Source of the DNA: Oscillospiraceae bacterium
GTDB taxonomy: Bacteria > Bacillota > Clostridia > Oscillospirales > Oscillospiraceae
DNA length: 64,000 nt
Assembly: GCA_017501355.1 (NCBI GenBank)
Contig: JAFVXA010000039.1
Coordinates: 1 to 64,000 of the forward strand
Direction: 5' to 3'
Shown here piece after piece: positions 16,383 to 26,707 of the stretch (the first letter of the stretch is position 1; the number at the start of each line of letters is the position of its first letter). Under the pieces are notes generated by a model, which searched no databases, was not told where the DNA came from, and worked only from the letters and a program-made list of their open reading frames with translations. The position numbers were made by a program, and so were the translations under genes.

Positions 16383-16449
16383 TGTGAAAGGCAGCGGATT
16401 TTGGTGTCAACTGTTGCAGTATGGGTACCCGGATGGTGAAACGAAATCG

Positions 16450-16478
16450 TTGTATTTTACGGGACGCTGCGGTATAAT
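16450..16478 (+). promoter_or_regulatory. Promoter of murD
   Basis: TTGTAT, 17 nt spacer, TATAAT, 40 nt upstream of the GTG start. Confidence 0.75.
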
Positions 16479-16518
16479 ATTCCATGTATGAAAAGCTTTG
16501 ACCAAAAGGAGTGATCTT

Positions 16519-17901
16519 GTGAATCTGAAGGATTATCTTGGGAGTTTGCAGAGAAAAACTGTGGCAGTCATCGGCATTGGTGTCAGCAATACCCCGCTGA
16601 TCCGTCTGCTGCGCGAGGACGGCATCGCTGTGACCGCCTGCGATAAAAAGAGCCGTGAGGAGCTGGGCGAGCTTGCGGTGGAATTGGAGAACATGGGCGC
16701 AAAGCTGCGCCTCGGGGAGGGCTATCTCCGCGATCTGAGGGAGGATGTGATCTTCCGCACCCCCGGTATGCGTCCCGATGTGCCGGAGCTTTGCGCTGCG
16801 ATTGAGCGGGGCAGCGTGCTGACCTCTGAAATGGAAGTGTTTTTTGAGGTGTGCCCCTGTCCTATCCTTGCAGTGACGGGCAGCGATGGTAAGACCACCA
16901 CCACGACCCTTGTTTCTGAGCTTCTGAAGGCGGAGGGCAAGACTGTCCATGTGGGCGGTAATATCGGGCATCCGCTGTTGGCAGAAGCAGGGGAGATGAA
17001 AGCCGATGATTTTGCCGTGCTGGAGCTGAGCTCTTTCCAGTTGATGACTATGTGTAAGAGTGCGGACAAGGCAATCGTCACCAATCTTTCTCCCAACCAC
17101 CTGGATGTTCATAAGGACTATCGTGAATATGTGGAAGCGAAGGAGAATATTTTCCTCCACCAGAGTGCCGATGGTCTGCTGATCCTCAACGCCGACAATG
17201 CAGACGATGTTGCTCTTGCGCCCAAGGCAAAGGGCAAGGTGCTTTGGTTCAGCCGCCGCAAGACCGTAGAAAACGGTGCATATCTGAAAGACGGTGTGAT
17301 CTGCTTTGCCGAAAACGGTGCGAGCAGGGAAGTCCTCGCTGTCAGTGATATCCGTATTCCCGGCACCCATAACATTGAAAACTACATGGCAGCAATCGCT
17401 ATGGTACAGGGACTGGTGTCTGACGGGACCATCCGAGCAGTGGCAAAGAGCTTCAACGGCGTTGCCCACCGCATCGAACTGGTGCGGACGCTTCGCGGCG
17501 TGCGCTACTATAATGACTCTATTGCCTCCTCTCCCAGTCGTACCATCGCGGGTCTCCGTGCATTCCCCGAAAAAGTCATTCTCATTGCGGGTGGCAAGGA
17601 TAAGGGCATCCCTTATGATGAGATTGGTCCTGAAATCAGAACGCATGTAAAGGAATTGTTCCTTACGGGCATGACTGCCGAAAAGATCCGCCGCGCGGTG
17701 GTGGATTCTCCCGATTATGACGCAGAAATGCTGCCCATCCATGAATATGAGGACTTCAGGGAGACGATCCTTGCGGCATCTGCTGCGGCAAAGGACGGGG
17801 ATGTGGTGATTCTTTCTCCCGCCAGCACCTCCTTTGACAAGTTCCGCAATTTCGCCCATCGCGGTGATACCTTCCGCGCCATCGTGGAAGAATTGAAATA
17901 A
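16519..17901 (+). CDS. murD: UDP-N-acetylmuramoyl-L-alanine:D-glutamate ligase
   Basis: 460 residues. The N-terminal Rossmann domain (VAVIGIGVSNTPLIRLL) is followed by the Mur ligase P-loop AVTGSDGKTTTT near residue 117, LELSSFQL, NLSPNHLDVH and the C-terminal NDSIASSPSRTIAGL and GGKDKG blocks. It adds D-glutamate to UDP-MurNAc-L-Ala in the cytoplasm, in peptidoglycan synthesis. I chose GTG 16519 because AAAGGAG lies 8 nt upstream and alignment starts there. It is separated from the other mur genes. Confidence 0.96.
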   Translation: MNLKDYLGSLQRKTVAVIGIGVSNTPLIRLLREDGIAVTACDKKSREELGELAVELENMGAKLRLGEGYLRDLREDVIFRTPGMRPDVPELCAAIERGSVLTSEMEVFFEVCPCPILAVTGSDGKTTTTTLVSELLKAEGKTVHVGGNIGHPLLAEAGEMKADDFAVLELSSFQLMTMCKSADKAIVTNLSPNHLDVHKDYREYVEAKENIFLHQSADGLLILNADNADDVALAPKAKGKVLWFSRRKTVENGAYLKDGVICFAENGASREVLAVSDIRIPGTHNIENYMAAIAMVQGLVSDGTIRAVAKSFNGVAHRIELVRTLRGVRYYNDSIASSPSRTIAGLRAFPEKVILIAGGKDKGIPYDEIGPEIRTHVKELFLTGMTAEKIRRAVVDSPDYDAEMLPIHEYEDFRETILAASAAAKDGDVVILSPASTSFDKFRNFAHRGDTFRAIVEELK

Positions 17902-17941
17902 GGAAAAGCCATCCCTGCATACCCTGTACGGGTGATGTCAG

Positions 17942-20700
<2,759 letters not shown>

Positions 20701-20703
20701 CGA

Positions 20704-20737
20704 AAAATCGGCGTGACAGCTGTCACGCCGATTTCCT
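20704..20737. terminator. Bidirectional terminator
   Basis: Perfect palindrome AAATCGGCGTGACAG and its complement, between the convergent ligA and AI-2E family genes. Confidence 0.85.
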
Positions 20738-21868
20738 TTATTCTGTTTCGATGATTTCTTCGCAGCTTTCGGGGAGAGGGGATACGCGGTTCACATCCTC
20801 CCGCAGCAGCCGATAGGCTGCCGAGGCGAGAGGAACACCGATCAGCATACCGGGGACACCCATCACGCCGCCACCGATGGTGACGGCAGCCAGAACCCAG
20901 ATCGCAGGCAGCCCCATGGAAGAACCCACCACCTTAGGGTAGATCAGATTGTTTTCCAGCTGCTGCAGGATCACCACAAAAACGAGGAACACCAGAGCCT
21001 TCATGGGGGAGACCGTGAAGATCATAAACGCGCCCACAGCCGCGCCGATATAGCCGCCTGCCACAGGGATCAGCGCGGTGAAGGCGATGACTGCGCCCGT
21101 CATGGTGGCATAGGGGAGACGCAGCAGCGCCATACCGAGAGTACAGAGCGAACCGAGGATGACAGCCTCTGTACACTGACCCACAATATACTTGTGGAAG
21201 CAATCGTTCAGAACCGTAAGCAGGTAGCAGAGCTTTTCGTAGATGCCCGCCTTGATATAGCGTTTCATCAGACGGTGGAACTGTGTCCCCAGAGTTTCCT
21301 TGCCCAGCAGCAGATAGATGGAGAAAATCAACGCGAAGAGAGCGGTGACGATGCCGGAAAAGACGGTGGAGACCACGTTCACCATGCTGCCGATCCCTGC
21401 GGTCAGTGCACCTGCGATCTGCTCCAGCTTGGAGCGCCAGTTGACAGAGCTGAGCTGCGCGAGAAGCTCTTCCTGCAGAGCGCCCTTGGATTCCAGCCAC
21501 TTGAAGAAGGAGTCCAAGGCGCCGGGGACCTGCGCAACCAGCAGTTCAATGCAGTTGACGAGCTCCGGCAGCACCAGACGTACCAGAAATACCACGATCA
21601 GTACTACCGTCACAAACGCTGCCAGCATACAGACGGGGCGGCGGCTCTTGATGACGCTGCGATCCTTAGACGCAGGGAAGTAGTGCCGCTCATAAAAGCT
21701 CATCAGAATATTGATGATATACGCAATGACGCAGCCGATGAGCAGTGGCATTGCCGCGCCGACGACCTTACCCGCCAGTCCTGCCAGCGGCAGCCAGTAT
21801 ATGATGCAGAGATACAGCGCAAACAGGCTGACTCCTGCACGGAAACAGGTTTTCCAATCCAGCTTCAT
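20738..21868 (-). CDS. AI-2E family transporter (permease)
   Basis: 376 residues with about seven or eight membrane helices in the family pattern: two at the N-terminus (SLFALYLCIIYWLPLAG and AAMPLLIGCVIAYIINIL), one near residue 70, a long amphipathic cytosolic stretch, then a C-terminal bundle with LRLPYATMTGAVIAFTALIPVAGGYIGA and GVMGVPGMLIGVPLASAAYRLL. The family was named for AI-2 export but includes sodium/proton antiporters, so substrate is unknown. I start at 21868 (AAAGAGGAATCATTATG). Confidence 0.9.
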   Translation of the reverse strand: MKLDWKTCFRAGVSLFALYLCIIYWLPLAGLAGKVVGAAMPLLIGCVIAYIINILMSFYERHYFPASKDRSVIKSRRPVCMLAAFVTVVLIVVFLVRLVLPELVNCIELLVAQVPGALDSFFKWLESKGALQEELLAQLSSVNWRSKLEQIAGALTAGIGSMVNVVSTVFSGIVTALFALIFSIYLLLGKETLGTQFHRLMKRYIKAGIYEKLCYLLTVLNDCFHKYIVGQCTEAVILGSLCTLGMALLRLPYATMTGAVIAFTALIPVAGGYIGAAVGAFMIFTVSPMKALVFLVFVVILQQLENNLIYPKVVGSSMGLPAIWVLAAVTIGGGVMGVPGMLIGVPLASAAYRLLREDVNRVSPLPESCEEIIETE

Positions 21869-21890
21869 AATGATTCCTCTTTCGTGTGAT

Positions 21891-21922
21891 GCTTTCATCG
21901 GCTACTTGCAGCCGATGAAAGC
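21891..21922. promoter_or_regulatory. Perfect operator-like dyad over the start site of the AI-2E family gene
   Basis: Thirteen-bp arms (GCTTTCATCGGCT and its complement) around a 6-nt centre, starting at the base next to the -10 box, so it covers the predicted transcription start. No T run follows, which argues against a terminator. Confidence 0.55.
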
Positions 21923-21951
21923 ATTATAATGTAATCTGCGCCATTTTTCCA
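21923..21951 (-). promoter_or_regulatory. Promoter of the AI-2E family gene
   Basis: Minus-strand TGGAAA, 17 nt spacer, perfect TATAAT. Confidence 0.55.
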
Positions 21952-21957
21952 GTACGA

Positions 21958-21988
21958 AAAAAGTCCCATCCGACGGATGGGACTTTTT
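21958..21988 (-). terminator. Terminator of metNIQ
   Basis: GTCCCATCC / GGATGGGAC stem with a T run on the minus strand, 20 nt past the metQ stop. Confidence 0.88.
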
Positions 21989-22008
21989 GTCTAATTGGGA
22001 AGCTGATC

Positions 22009-22857
22009 TTAGAAGATAGCAACGACTGCGCCGTTGTAGCTGCTTTCGATGTAAGCCTTGACTGCATCGGTCTTGAGTGCGTTCACCAGAGCGGTGACCT
22101 TCTCGCTGTTCTCTTCGCCGGTGCGGCAAGCGATGATGTTGGCATAGGTCTGTGCTGCATCGCCGGAAGCGTCTTCGATTGCGAGAGCGTCAGCAACCTT
22201 CAGACCAGCCTGCAGAGCGTAGTTGCCGTTGATGACAGCTACGGTGCCCTCGTCGCTGTTAGCGAGCTGAGCGGGAACCATGTCAGCCTGCACTGCCTGA
22301 ATGTCATAACCGCCGTTGTCGACGATGTCGAGGGTGGTGACGCCAACTGCTGCGGAAGCATCAGCGGGGAGAGTGATCAGACCTTCCTGTGCGAGGAGCA
22401 GCAGTGCGCGGGTCTCGTTACTGTCGTCAGCGGGGATCAGAATGGTTGCGCCTGCGGCGATGTCAGCGACGGAGGAAACACCATTGCCATACATACCAAA
22501 GGGTTCATAGTGGATCAGACCTGCCACGGAGAGCTCAGTGCCGTTGGAAGCGTTGAAGCTCTCGAGGTAGGGGGTGTGCTGGAAGTAGTTGGCATCAAGT
22601 TCACCGTCGTTCAGAGCGGTGTTGGGCAGGACATAGTCATCATAAACCACGATCTTCAGGTCGTAGCCGTCAGCTGCGAGGGATTCCTTGACCTGCTCGA
22701 GAATCTCAGCGTGGGGAGTGGAGCTTGCACCAACGGTGATGGTGGTCAGTGCTGCAGCGTCATCGCCGCCGTCAGTAGCAGCGTCTTCGCCGCCGCCGCA
22801 AGCGACCAGAGACAGAACGAGGATCAGAGCGAGAATGAGAGAAGTAAGCTTTTTCAT
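22009..22857 (-). CDS. metQ: Methionine-binding lipoprotein of the MetNIQ ABC importer
   Basis: 282 residues. A lipoprotein signal peptide ends in LVAC (cleavage before the cysteine near residue 21), followed by a flexible acidic G/D linker and the NlpA fold: ITVGASSTPHAEIL, DYVLPNTALNDGELDANYFQHTPYL, and EPFGMY. These residues are typical of MetQ proteins. It captures methionine outside the membrane for MetNI. The start at 22857 has GGAG 7 nt upstream. It is the last gene of the operon and follows a mini-ORF and hairpin after metI. Confidence 0.93.
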   Translation of the reverse strand: MKKLTSLILALILVLSLVACGGGEDAATDGGDDAAALTTITVGASSTPHAEILEQVKESLAADGYDLKIVVYDDYVLPNTALNDGELDANYFQHTPYLESFNASNGTELSVAGLIHYEPFGMYGNGVSSVADIAAGATILIPADDSNETRALLLLAQEGLITLPADASAAVGVTTLDIVDNGGYDIQAVQADMVPAQLANSDEGTVAVINGNYALQAGLKVADALAIEDASGDAAQTYANIIACRTGEENSEKVTALVNALKTDAVKAYIESSYNGAVVAIF

Positions 22858-22922
22858 AATGTTTCTCCTTTTAAAAATATTTGTTGCTTTCATCAATCTT
22901 CTTTGGTTTCCAAGTTGTTTTT

Positions 22923-22955
22923 ATTTGCAAAGCCGAATGTCACATTCGTGCAAAT
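22923..22955 (-). other. Intercistronic hairpin between metI and metQ
   Basis: ATTTGCA and CGAATGT arms pair with CATTCG and TGCAAAT in a long two-part stem. It holds the stop codon of the 16-residue mini-ORF. It could stabilise an RNA end or set the ratio of binding protein to membrane parts. Confidence 0.5.
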
Positions 22956-22990
22956 TGCCAGTTAGCGTGGGTGAGCTTGAGAAGATTCAT
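22940..22990 (-). CDS. 16-residue mini-ORF between metI and metQ
   Basis: ATG at 22990 with a textbook AAAGGAG 8 nt upstream, then 16 codons ending with ATG-TGA inside a hairpin. The peptide (MNLLKLTHANWQFARM) matches nothing I know. The strong RBS for so short a frame suggests that translation itself, not the peptide, matters. It could be chance. Confidence 0.35.
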   Translation of the reverse strand: MNLLKLTHANWQFARM

Positions 22991-23013
22991 ATCAAAACTC
23001 CTTTCGGAATTTT

Positions 23014-23691
23014 TCACTTGTTGATGCGCTTGTCGCTCTTGCGGACAATGCGCATACCGACCACCTGAATGACCTGCACGATGATCACCATCAGGAACAC
23101 ACAGAGCCAGGTGATGTCGGGCTTGCTGCGCTGGTGACCGTAGATGATGGCAATCTGACCGAGACCGGTGCCGCCGATGGTGCTTGCCATAGCGGAGTAG
23201 CCGAGAATGGTTACCATGGAGATCACAGCGCCGTTGAGGAGAGCGGGCTTTGCCTCGGGGATCAGTACCTTGCAGATCAGCTGGAAGGTGTTGGCACCCA
23301 TGGACTGTGCGGCTTCGATGACGCCGGCGTTGACTTCCTTGAGAGAGGACTCCACCATGCGGCCGATGTAAGGTGTTGCTGCAATGATCAGCATCACGAT
23401 GACTGCCTTGTTTCCGAGTGCGGTACCCACAATAAAGCGGGCTACGGGAAGCATCGACACCATGAGGATGATGAAGGGAATGCTTCGGAAGAAGTTTACC
23501 ACAAAGCCGAGCACGCGGTTCAGCCAGGGAACGGGAGCGATGCCACCCTGTTCGGTGATGTGGAGAACAACACCCAGAGGAAGACCAAATACGTAAGAGA
23601 CGGCGGTAGAGATCAGAGTCATGTAAATGGTTTCCCAGATGCCCAGCTGAATGAGACCTGCGTCCCAGAGCTTAAAAAACATATCAGACAT
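23014..23691 (-). CDS. metI: Methionine ABC importer permease
   Basis: 225 residues with five membrane helices and the ABC permease EAA loop (EAAQSMGANTFQLICKVLIPEA near residue 140, core EAAQSMGAN). The segment FRSIPFIILM and the C-terminal GGTGLGQIAI are those of MetI. It forms the channel with MetN. The start overlaps the GAGGCG region at the end of metN, four bases apart, so it is coupled. Confidence 0.94.
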   Translation of the reverse strand: MSDMFFKLWDAGLIQLGIWETIYMTLISTAVSYVFGLPLGVVLHITEQGGIAPVPWLNRVLGFVVNFFRSIPFIILMVSMLPVARFIVGTALGNKAVIVMLIIAATPYIGRMVESSLKEVNAGVIEAAQSMGANTFQLICKVLIPEAKPALLNGAVISMVTILGYSAMASTIGGTGLGQIAIIYGHQRSKPDITWLCVFLMVIIVQVIQVVGMRIVRKSDKRINK

Positions 23692-23694
23692 ATC

Positions 23695-24684
23695 TTACGC
23701 CTCCCCTCTGAAAGAAATTTCATTATTCTGCAGCCACAGCATGACCTTGTCAGCCTGACGCTCGTCGTTGGGCAGCTCCAGAATCATGTGACCGTAGATG
23801 CAGTCTTCCATTTCGCGGGTGTCGGCAAAGAGAATGCTGACGGGGGTCTGGCAATCCAGAACCATCTGTGCGATCACGGGTTTGTCGAAACGGTCGCCAT
23901 TGAAGGTGATGCGGACGCGTCTGCCGCCCTTGGTGTTGAGTGCGGCGCGGTCACGGGGGAGAATCAGATTTTTTGCGATCTCGGAGGTGGGGTTGGTAAA
24001 GACCTCGCTGACCTTACCCTCCTCGGCAATGTGGCTCTTGTCAATGACTGCCACGCGGTCACAGATCTGATCAATGACTCGCATCTCGTGGGTGATAACG
24101 ATGATCGTCACGCCCATGGTGGAGTTGATCTCCTTCAGCAGATCGAGGATCGCGCGGGTGGTGTTGGGGTCGAGGGCGCTGGTGGCTTCGTCGCAGAGCA
24201 GATACTTGGGGTTGGTGGCAAGGGCTCTTGCGATCGCCACACGCTGCTTCTGACCACCGGAGAGCTGAGAGGGATAGGAACCTGCGCGATCAGCGAGACC
24301 AACGATTTCCAGCAGCTCCATAGCTCTTGCTTCTGCCTTTGTCTTGTCTGCACCGGCGATCTCAAGAGGGAAGCAGACGTTCTTGAGGATGGTTCTCTGT
24401 TCCAGCAGGTTAAAGCCCTGGAAGATCATGCCGATGGACTGACGAACTTTCAGCAGTTCCTTCTTGGAAAGTTTAGTGAGATCCTTGCCATCCAGCAGCA
24501 CTTCGCCGGAGGTGGGACGCTCCAAAAGGTTCATGCAGCGGACAAGTGTACTCTTGCCTGCACCGGAAAGACCGATAATACCGAAAATTTCGCCGTCCTG
24601 GATGGTCAGATTGATATCATCCAGAGCTACGATCTCCTTATCGGCTGTCCGATAAGTCTTGTTGAGGTTCTTGATCTCAATCAT
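23695..24684 (-). CDS. metN: Methionine ABC importer ATPase
   Basis: 329 residues. Walker A GLSGAGKSTL (near 38-47), Q-loop GMIFQGFNLL, signature LSGGQKQRVAIARAL, Walker B YLLCDEATSALD and H-loop VITHEM are all intact. The C-terminal 90 residues form a NIL domain (RITFNGDRFDKPVIAQ), the methionine-sensing regulatory domain found in MetN. It powers methionine uptake. It is preceded by a doubled RBS segment and by a Met-codon leader with terminator. Confidence 0.96.
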   Translation of the reverse strand: MIEIKNLNKTYRTADKEIVALDDINLTIQDGEIFGIIGLSGAGKSTLVRCMNLLERPTSGEVLLDGKDLTKLSKKELLKVRQSIGMIFQGFNLLEQRTILKNVCFPLEIAGADKTKAEARAMELLEIVGLADRAGSYPSQLSGGQKQRVAIARALATNPKYLLCDEATSALDPNTTRAILDLLKEINSTMGVTIIVITHEMRVIDQICDRVAVIDKSHIAEEGKVSEVFTNPTSEIAKNLILPRDRAALNTKGGRRVRITFNGDRFDKPVIAQMVLDCQTPVSILFADTREMEDCIYGHMILELPNDERQADKVMLWLQNNEISFRGEA

Positions 24685-24685
24685 G

Positions 24686-24718
24686 CCGTTATAGCTCCTT
24701 ACCGTTATAGCTCCTTAC
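24686..24718 (-). repeat. Tandem duplication of the metN ribosome binding site
   Basis: The 16-nt unit TAAGGAGCTATAACGG occurs twice back to back just before the metN ATG, giving two Shine-Dalgarno sequences, at about 8 and 24 nt. Confidence 0.8.
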
Positions 24719-24723
24719 CAAGA

Positions 24724-24761
24724 ATAACAAAAAAATCAGGAAACTCACCGTTTCCTGATCC
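24724..24761 (-). terminator. Attenuator terminator upstream of metN
   Basis: Minus-strand ATCAGGAAAC, loop GGTGA, GTTTCCTGAT, then seven T. It lies after the Met-rich leader ORF and before metN. The 5' arm (24754-24761, GGATCAGG) can also pair with TCTGATTT (24793-24786), which spans the leader stop codon, offering an anti-terminator. Confidence 0.88.
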
Positions 24762-24788
24762 AGTCGTTCCTAATTCTCTCTTGGAAAA

Positions 24789-24905
24789 TCAGATGGATTT
24801 GAAGGAAGGCGAGTCAACTTTTGGCGCACACATCATCATGCCCATGGTACCCATGCGCATCATCATACCCATCATCATGTTGTCGATTCTCACGATGTGA
24901 CGCAT
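24789..24905 (-). CDS. 38-residue methionine-rich leader peptide of metNIQ
   Basis: The frame starts at ATG 24905 with AAAGGAG 10 nt upstream and ends at TGA 24791-24789. Eleven of residues 10-25 are methionine, in runs MMM-G-MMM-R-M-GT-M-G-MMM, followed by CAPKVDS and a short tail. Together with the consensus promoter just upstream and the terminator just downstream, this is the classical layout of ribosome-mediated attenuation, where scarce Met-tRNA stalls the ribosome in the leader and lets transcription reach the transport genes. The peptide needs no function of its own. I see no S-box or T-box in the same leader. Confidence 0.85.
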   Translation of the reverse strand: MRHIVRIDNMMMGMMMRMGTMGMMMCAPKVDSPSFKSI

Positions 24906-24936
24906 ATGACCCGTCTCCTTTCCTGTATTTGAGCGC

Positions 24937-24965
24937 ATTATACGCCCGCAGTAATACTTTGTCAA
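24937..24965 (-). promoter_or_regulatory. Promoter of the met leader and metNIQ
   Basis: Minus-strand perfect TTGACA, 17 nt spacer, perfect TATAAT; the predicted start lies about 25 nt before the leader ATG. Confidence 0.92.
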
Positions 24966-25231
24966 GGGAAAGTTTTATCACGATAAAGAAAAAAAGTGCT
25001 GCGAATAGTATTTCATATACGACATTTCCGTTGTTATAGTCGCCAATTCGCCGTTTTTGGGCGATTTCTCTGTTGTTTTCCATAGAGGTTTACGTAAAAT
25101 GGAGTTCTGATTTGATGAAATTCACAAAAATCAACAAATCAAAAAGACTTTGGAAACGCGGAAAAGGAATTTACGAAAAATGGTGACTGTGGTACACTGT
25201 TTATAATTATACGGGAGGAGGGAAGTGAAGG

Positions 25232-25903
25232 ATGAAATTGATACATTCGTATCCCGCCGTGGCGGGAGAGCGCGGTGTCAGCTTCGGTGGTGACCAGCGG
25301 GCAAGCGCAGACCCTGTCATGCGGCGCTGCGGCTGCGGTGTGGTGGCTGTGACGGATCTTTTGTTGTATCTTCATCACTGGCACGGTAACTGTACGCTGC
25401 CGCCGTTTCGGAGCGTCCCCCGGGGTCAGCCTCTGGAGCAGGGACAGTATGATCGTATCCTTTTGCGGATGCGGCAGAAGTATATCCCCCTTGTCCATCC
25501 CTTTGGGACGAACGGGTTTGCCCTTGCCGCGGGGCTGAATCGCTTTTTTCAGCGCTGTGGTGTACCATACAGGGCGCGCTGGGGGGTGCCGAGCGCCCTG
25601 TTCTGGGAGACCATGGAACAGATGCTGGCGCAAGACCTGCCCGTGATTCTGTCCGTTGGTATGAATTTCCCGCGGGTATGGGAGCAGGAGAAACTGAATT
25701 TTTACCGCGTAAACGGGGAAAACCCTGCGGTTTCCAACCGTGTCCGTGCTCATTTTGTGGTGGTGACAGGTATGGAGCGGGATTGGCTGCAGATCTCTAC
25801 GTGGGGGCAGATACGATATATCCGCCGCACGGAATATGAGGATTTCAGACGACAGCACAGCGGAACGCTGCTGAGTAATCTGCTGTATCTAAGAAGGATT
25901 TGA
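25232..25903 (+). CDS. Putative C39-like (papain-fold) cysteine peptidase
   Basis: 223 residues without a signal peptide or membrane helix. A cysteine-rich segment RRCGCGVVAVTDLLLYL near residue 32 looks like the catalytic-cysteine helix of C39-type peptidases (CGxxxxxxLL), and RAHFVVVTGMERDWLQISTWG near residue 170 fits the histidine and following strand. I infer a papain-like fold; no substrate is visible. Start ATG 25232 follows GGAGGGAAG. The 326 bases upstream hold the met promoter on the other strand and a possible plus-strand promoter (TTTACG, 17 nt, TACACT near 25170-25198) and nothing else I can name. Confidence 0.5.
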   Translation: MKLIHSYPAVAGERGVSFGGDQRASADPVMRRCGCGVVAVTDLLLYLHHWHGNCTLPPFRSVPRGQPLEQGQYDRILLRMRQKYIPLVHPFGTNGFALAAGLNRFFQRCGVPYRARWGVPSALFWETMEQMLAQDLPVILSVGMNFPRVWEQEKLNFYRVNGENPAVSNRVRAHFVVVTGMERDWLQISTWGQIRYIRRTEYEDFRRQHSGTLLSNLLYLRRI

Positions 25904-25915
25904 GGAGGAAAGACG

Positions 25916-26704
25916 ATGCAGGGAAAGATCGGTTTTGTCGGTATGGGCAGTATGGCGCAGGCGATTTTGAAGGGCTGGAAAAGCACAGCTCTTTTTGCGG
26001 AGGATCAGTTCGCCGCCTATGCGCCCAATCAGGAAAAACTTCGGAAAAACGCGAAGGAAATCGGCTTTGAACCGTACAGTGATTTGCCTTCACTGATGAG
26101 GGATTGCAACACTTTGATTGTTGCGTGCAAGCCGGATCAGGTGGAGCGTGCCCTCGGCGGCGTGAAAGAACAGCTTGCGGGCAAAACGCTGATCTCCATT
26201 GCGGCACTGTGGACGTTTGAGCGCTATGCGGAGCTGCTTGGCGATGGCGTTCGTGTCCAGTTTGTCATGCCCAATACCCCTGCCATGGCGAAGGCGGGTA
26301 TGTTCCTGTTTGAAGATAACAATTCCCTCTTGCCCGAGGAGCTGGACGCAGTAAAGCAGTGGTTTTCATCTATCGGTGAGGTAGAGGTGATTCCTACGAA
26401 GCTGATGGGTATCGCCAGCTGCATTGCAGGCAGTGCGCCTGCGTTTGTAGACATGATGATGGAAGGACTTTCCGATGCGGCGGTGAGCTGCGGTATGCCC
26501 CGCGATATGTCCTATCGCCTCATTGCGCAGATGGTTGTCGGTAGCGGCAGACTTCTGCAGGAGAGCGGGGAGCATCCGGGCGCACTGAAGGATGCGGTCT
26601 GTTCTCCCGGCGGCTCTACCATTCTCGGCGTGGAAGCGCTGGACAAGGCAGGCTTCCGTGCTGCCTGTCAGGAGGCAGTTCACGCCACCATGAAGAGGAC
26701 TTGA
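25916..26704 (+). CDS. proC: Pyrroline-5-carboxylate reductase
   Basis: 262 residues. The N-terminal dinucleotide-binding motif IGFVGMGSMAQAIL, CKPDQV, the MPNTPAMAKAGM block and the C-terminal GSAPAFVDMMMEGLSDAAVSCGM and SPGGSTILGVEAL signature are complete. It reduces pyrroline-5-carboxylate to proline with NAD(P)H. It lies 12 nt after the peptidase-like gene, with GAGGAGG before the ATG, and three bases before the next gene, so the three may share a transcript. Confidence 0.95.
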   Translation: MQGKIGFVGMGSMAQAILKGWKSTALFAEDQFAAYAPNQEKLRKNAKEIGFEPYSDLPSLMRDCNTLIVACKPDQVERALGGVKEQLAGKTLISIAALWTFERYAELLGDGVRVQFVMPNTPAMAKAGMFLFEDNNSLLPEELDAVKQWFSSIGEVEVIPTKLMGIASCIAGSAPAFVDMMMEGLSDAAVSCGMPRDMSYRLIAQMVVGSGRLLQESGEHPGALKDAVCSPGGSTILGVEALDKAGFRAACQEAVHATMKRT

Positions 26705-26707
26705 TCC

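Noticed and set aside
15888-16439. Overlapping plus-strand open frames of 79-93 residues
   Set aside because: They lie on the antisense of RNase P RNA, whose conserved blocks explain the sequence.
24700-24960. SAM (S-box) or T-box riboswitch upstream of metN
   Set aside because: I found none of the conserved S-box or T-box blocks; the leader is filled by the Met-rich ORF and a single terminator.
24814-25083. 89-residue minus-strand frame through the met leader
   Set aside because: It crosses the promoter and reads the Met codons out of frame; the leader ORF has the proper RBS and position.
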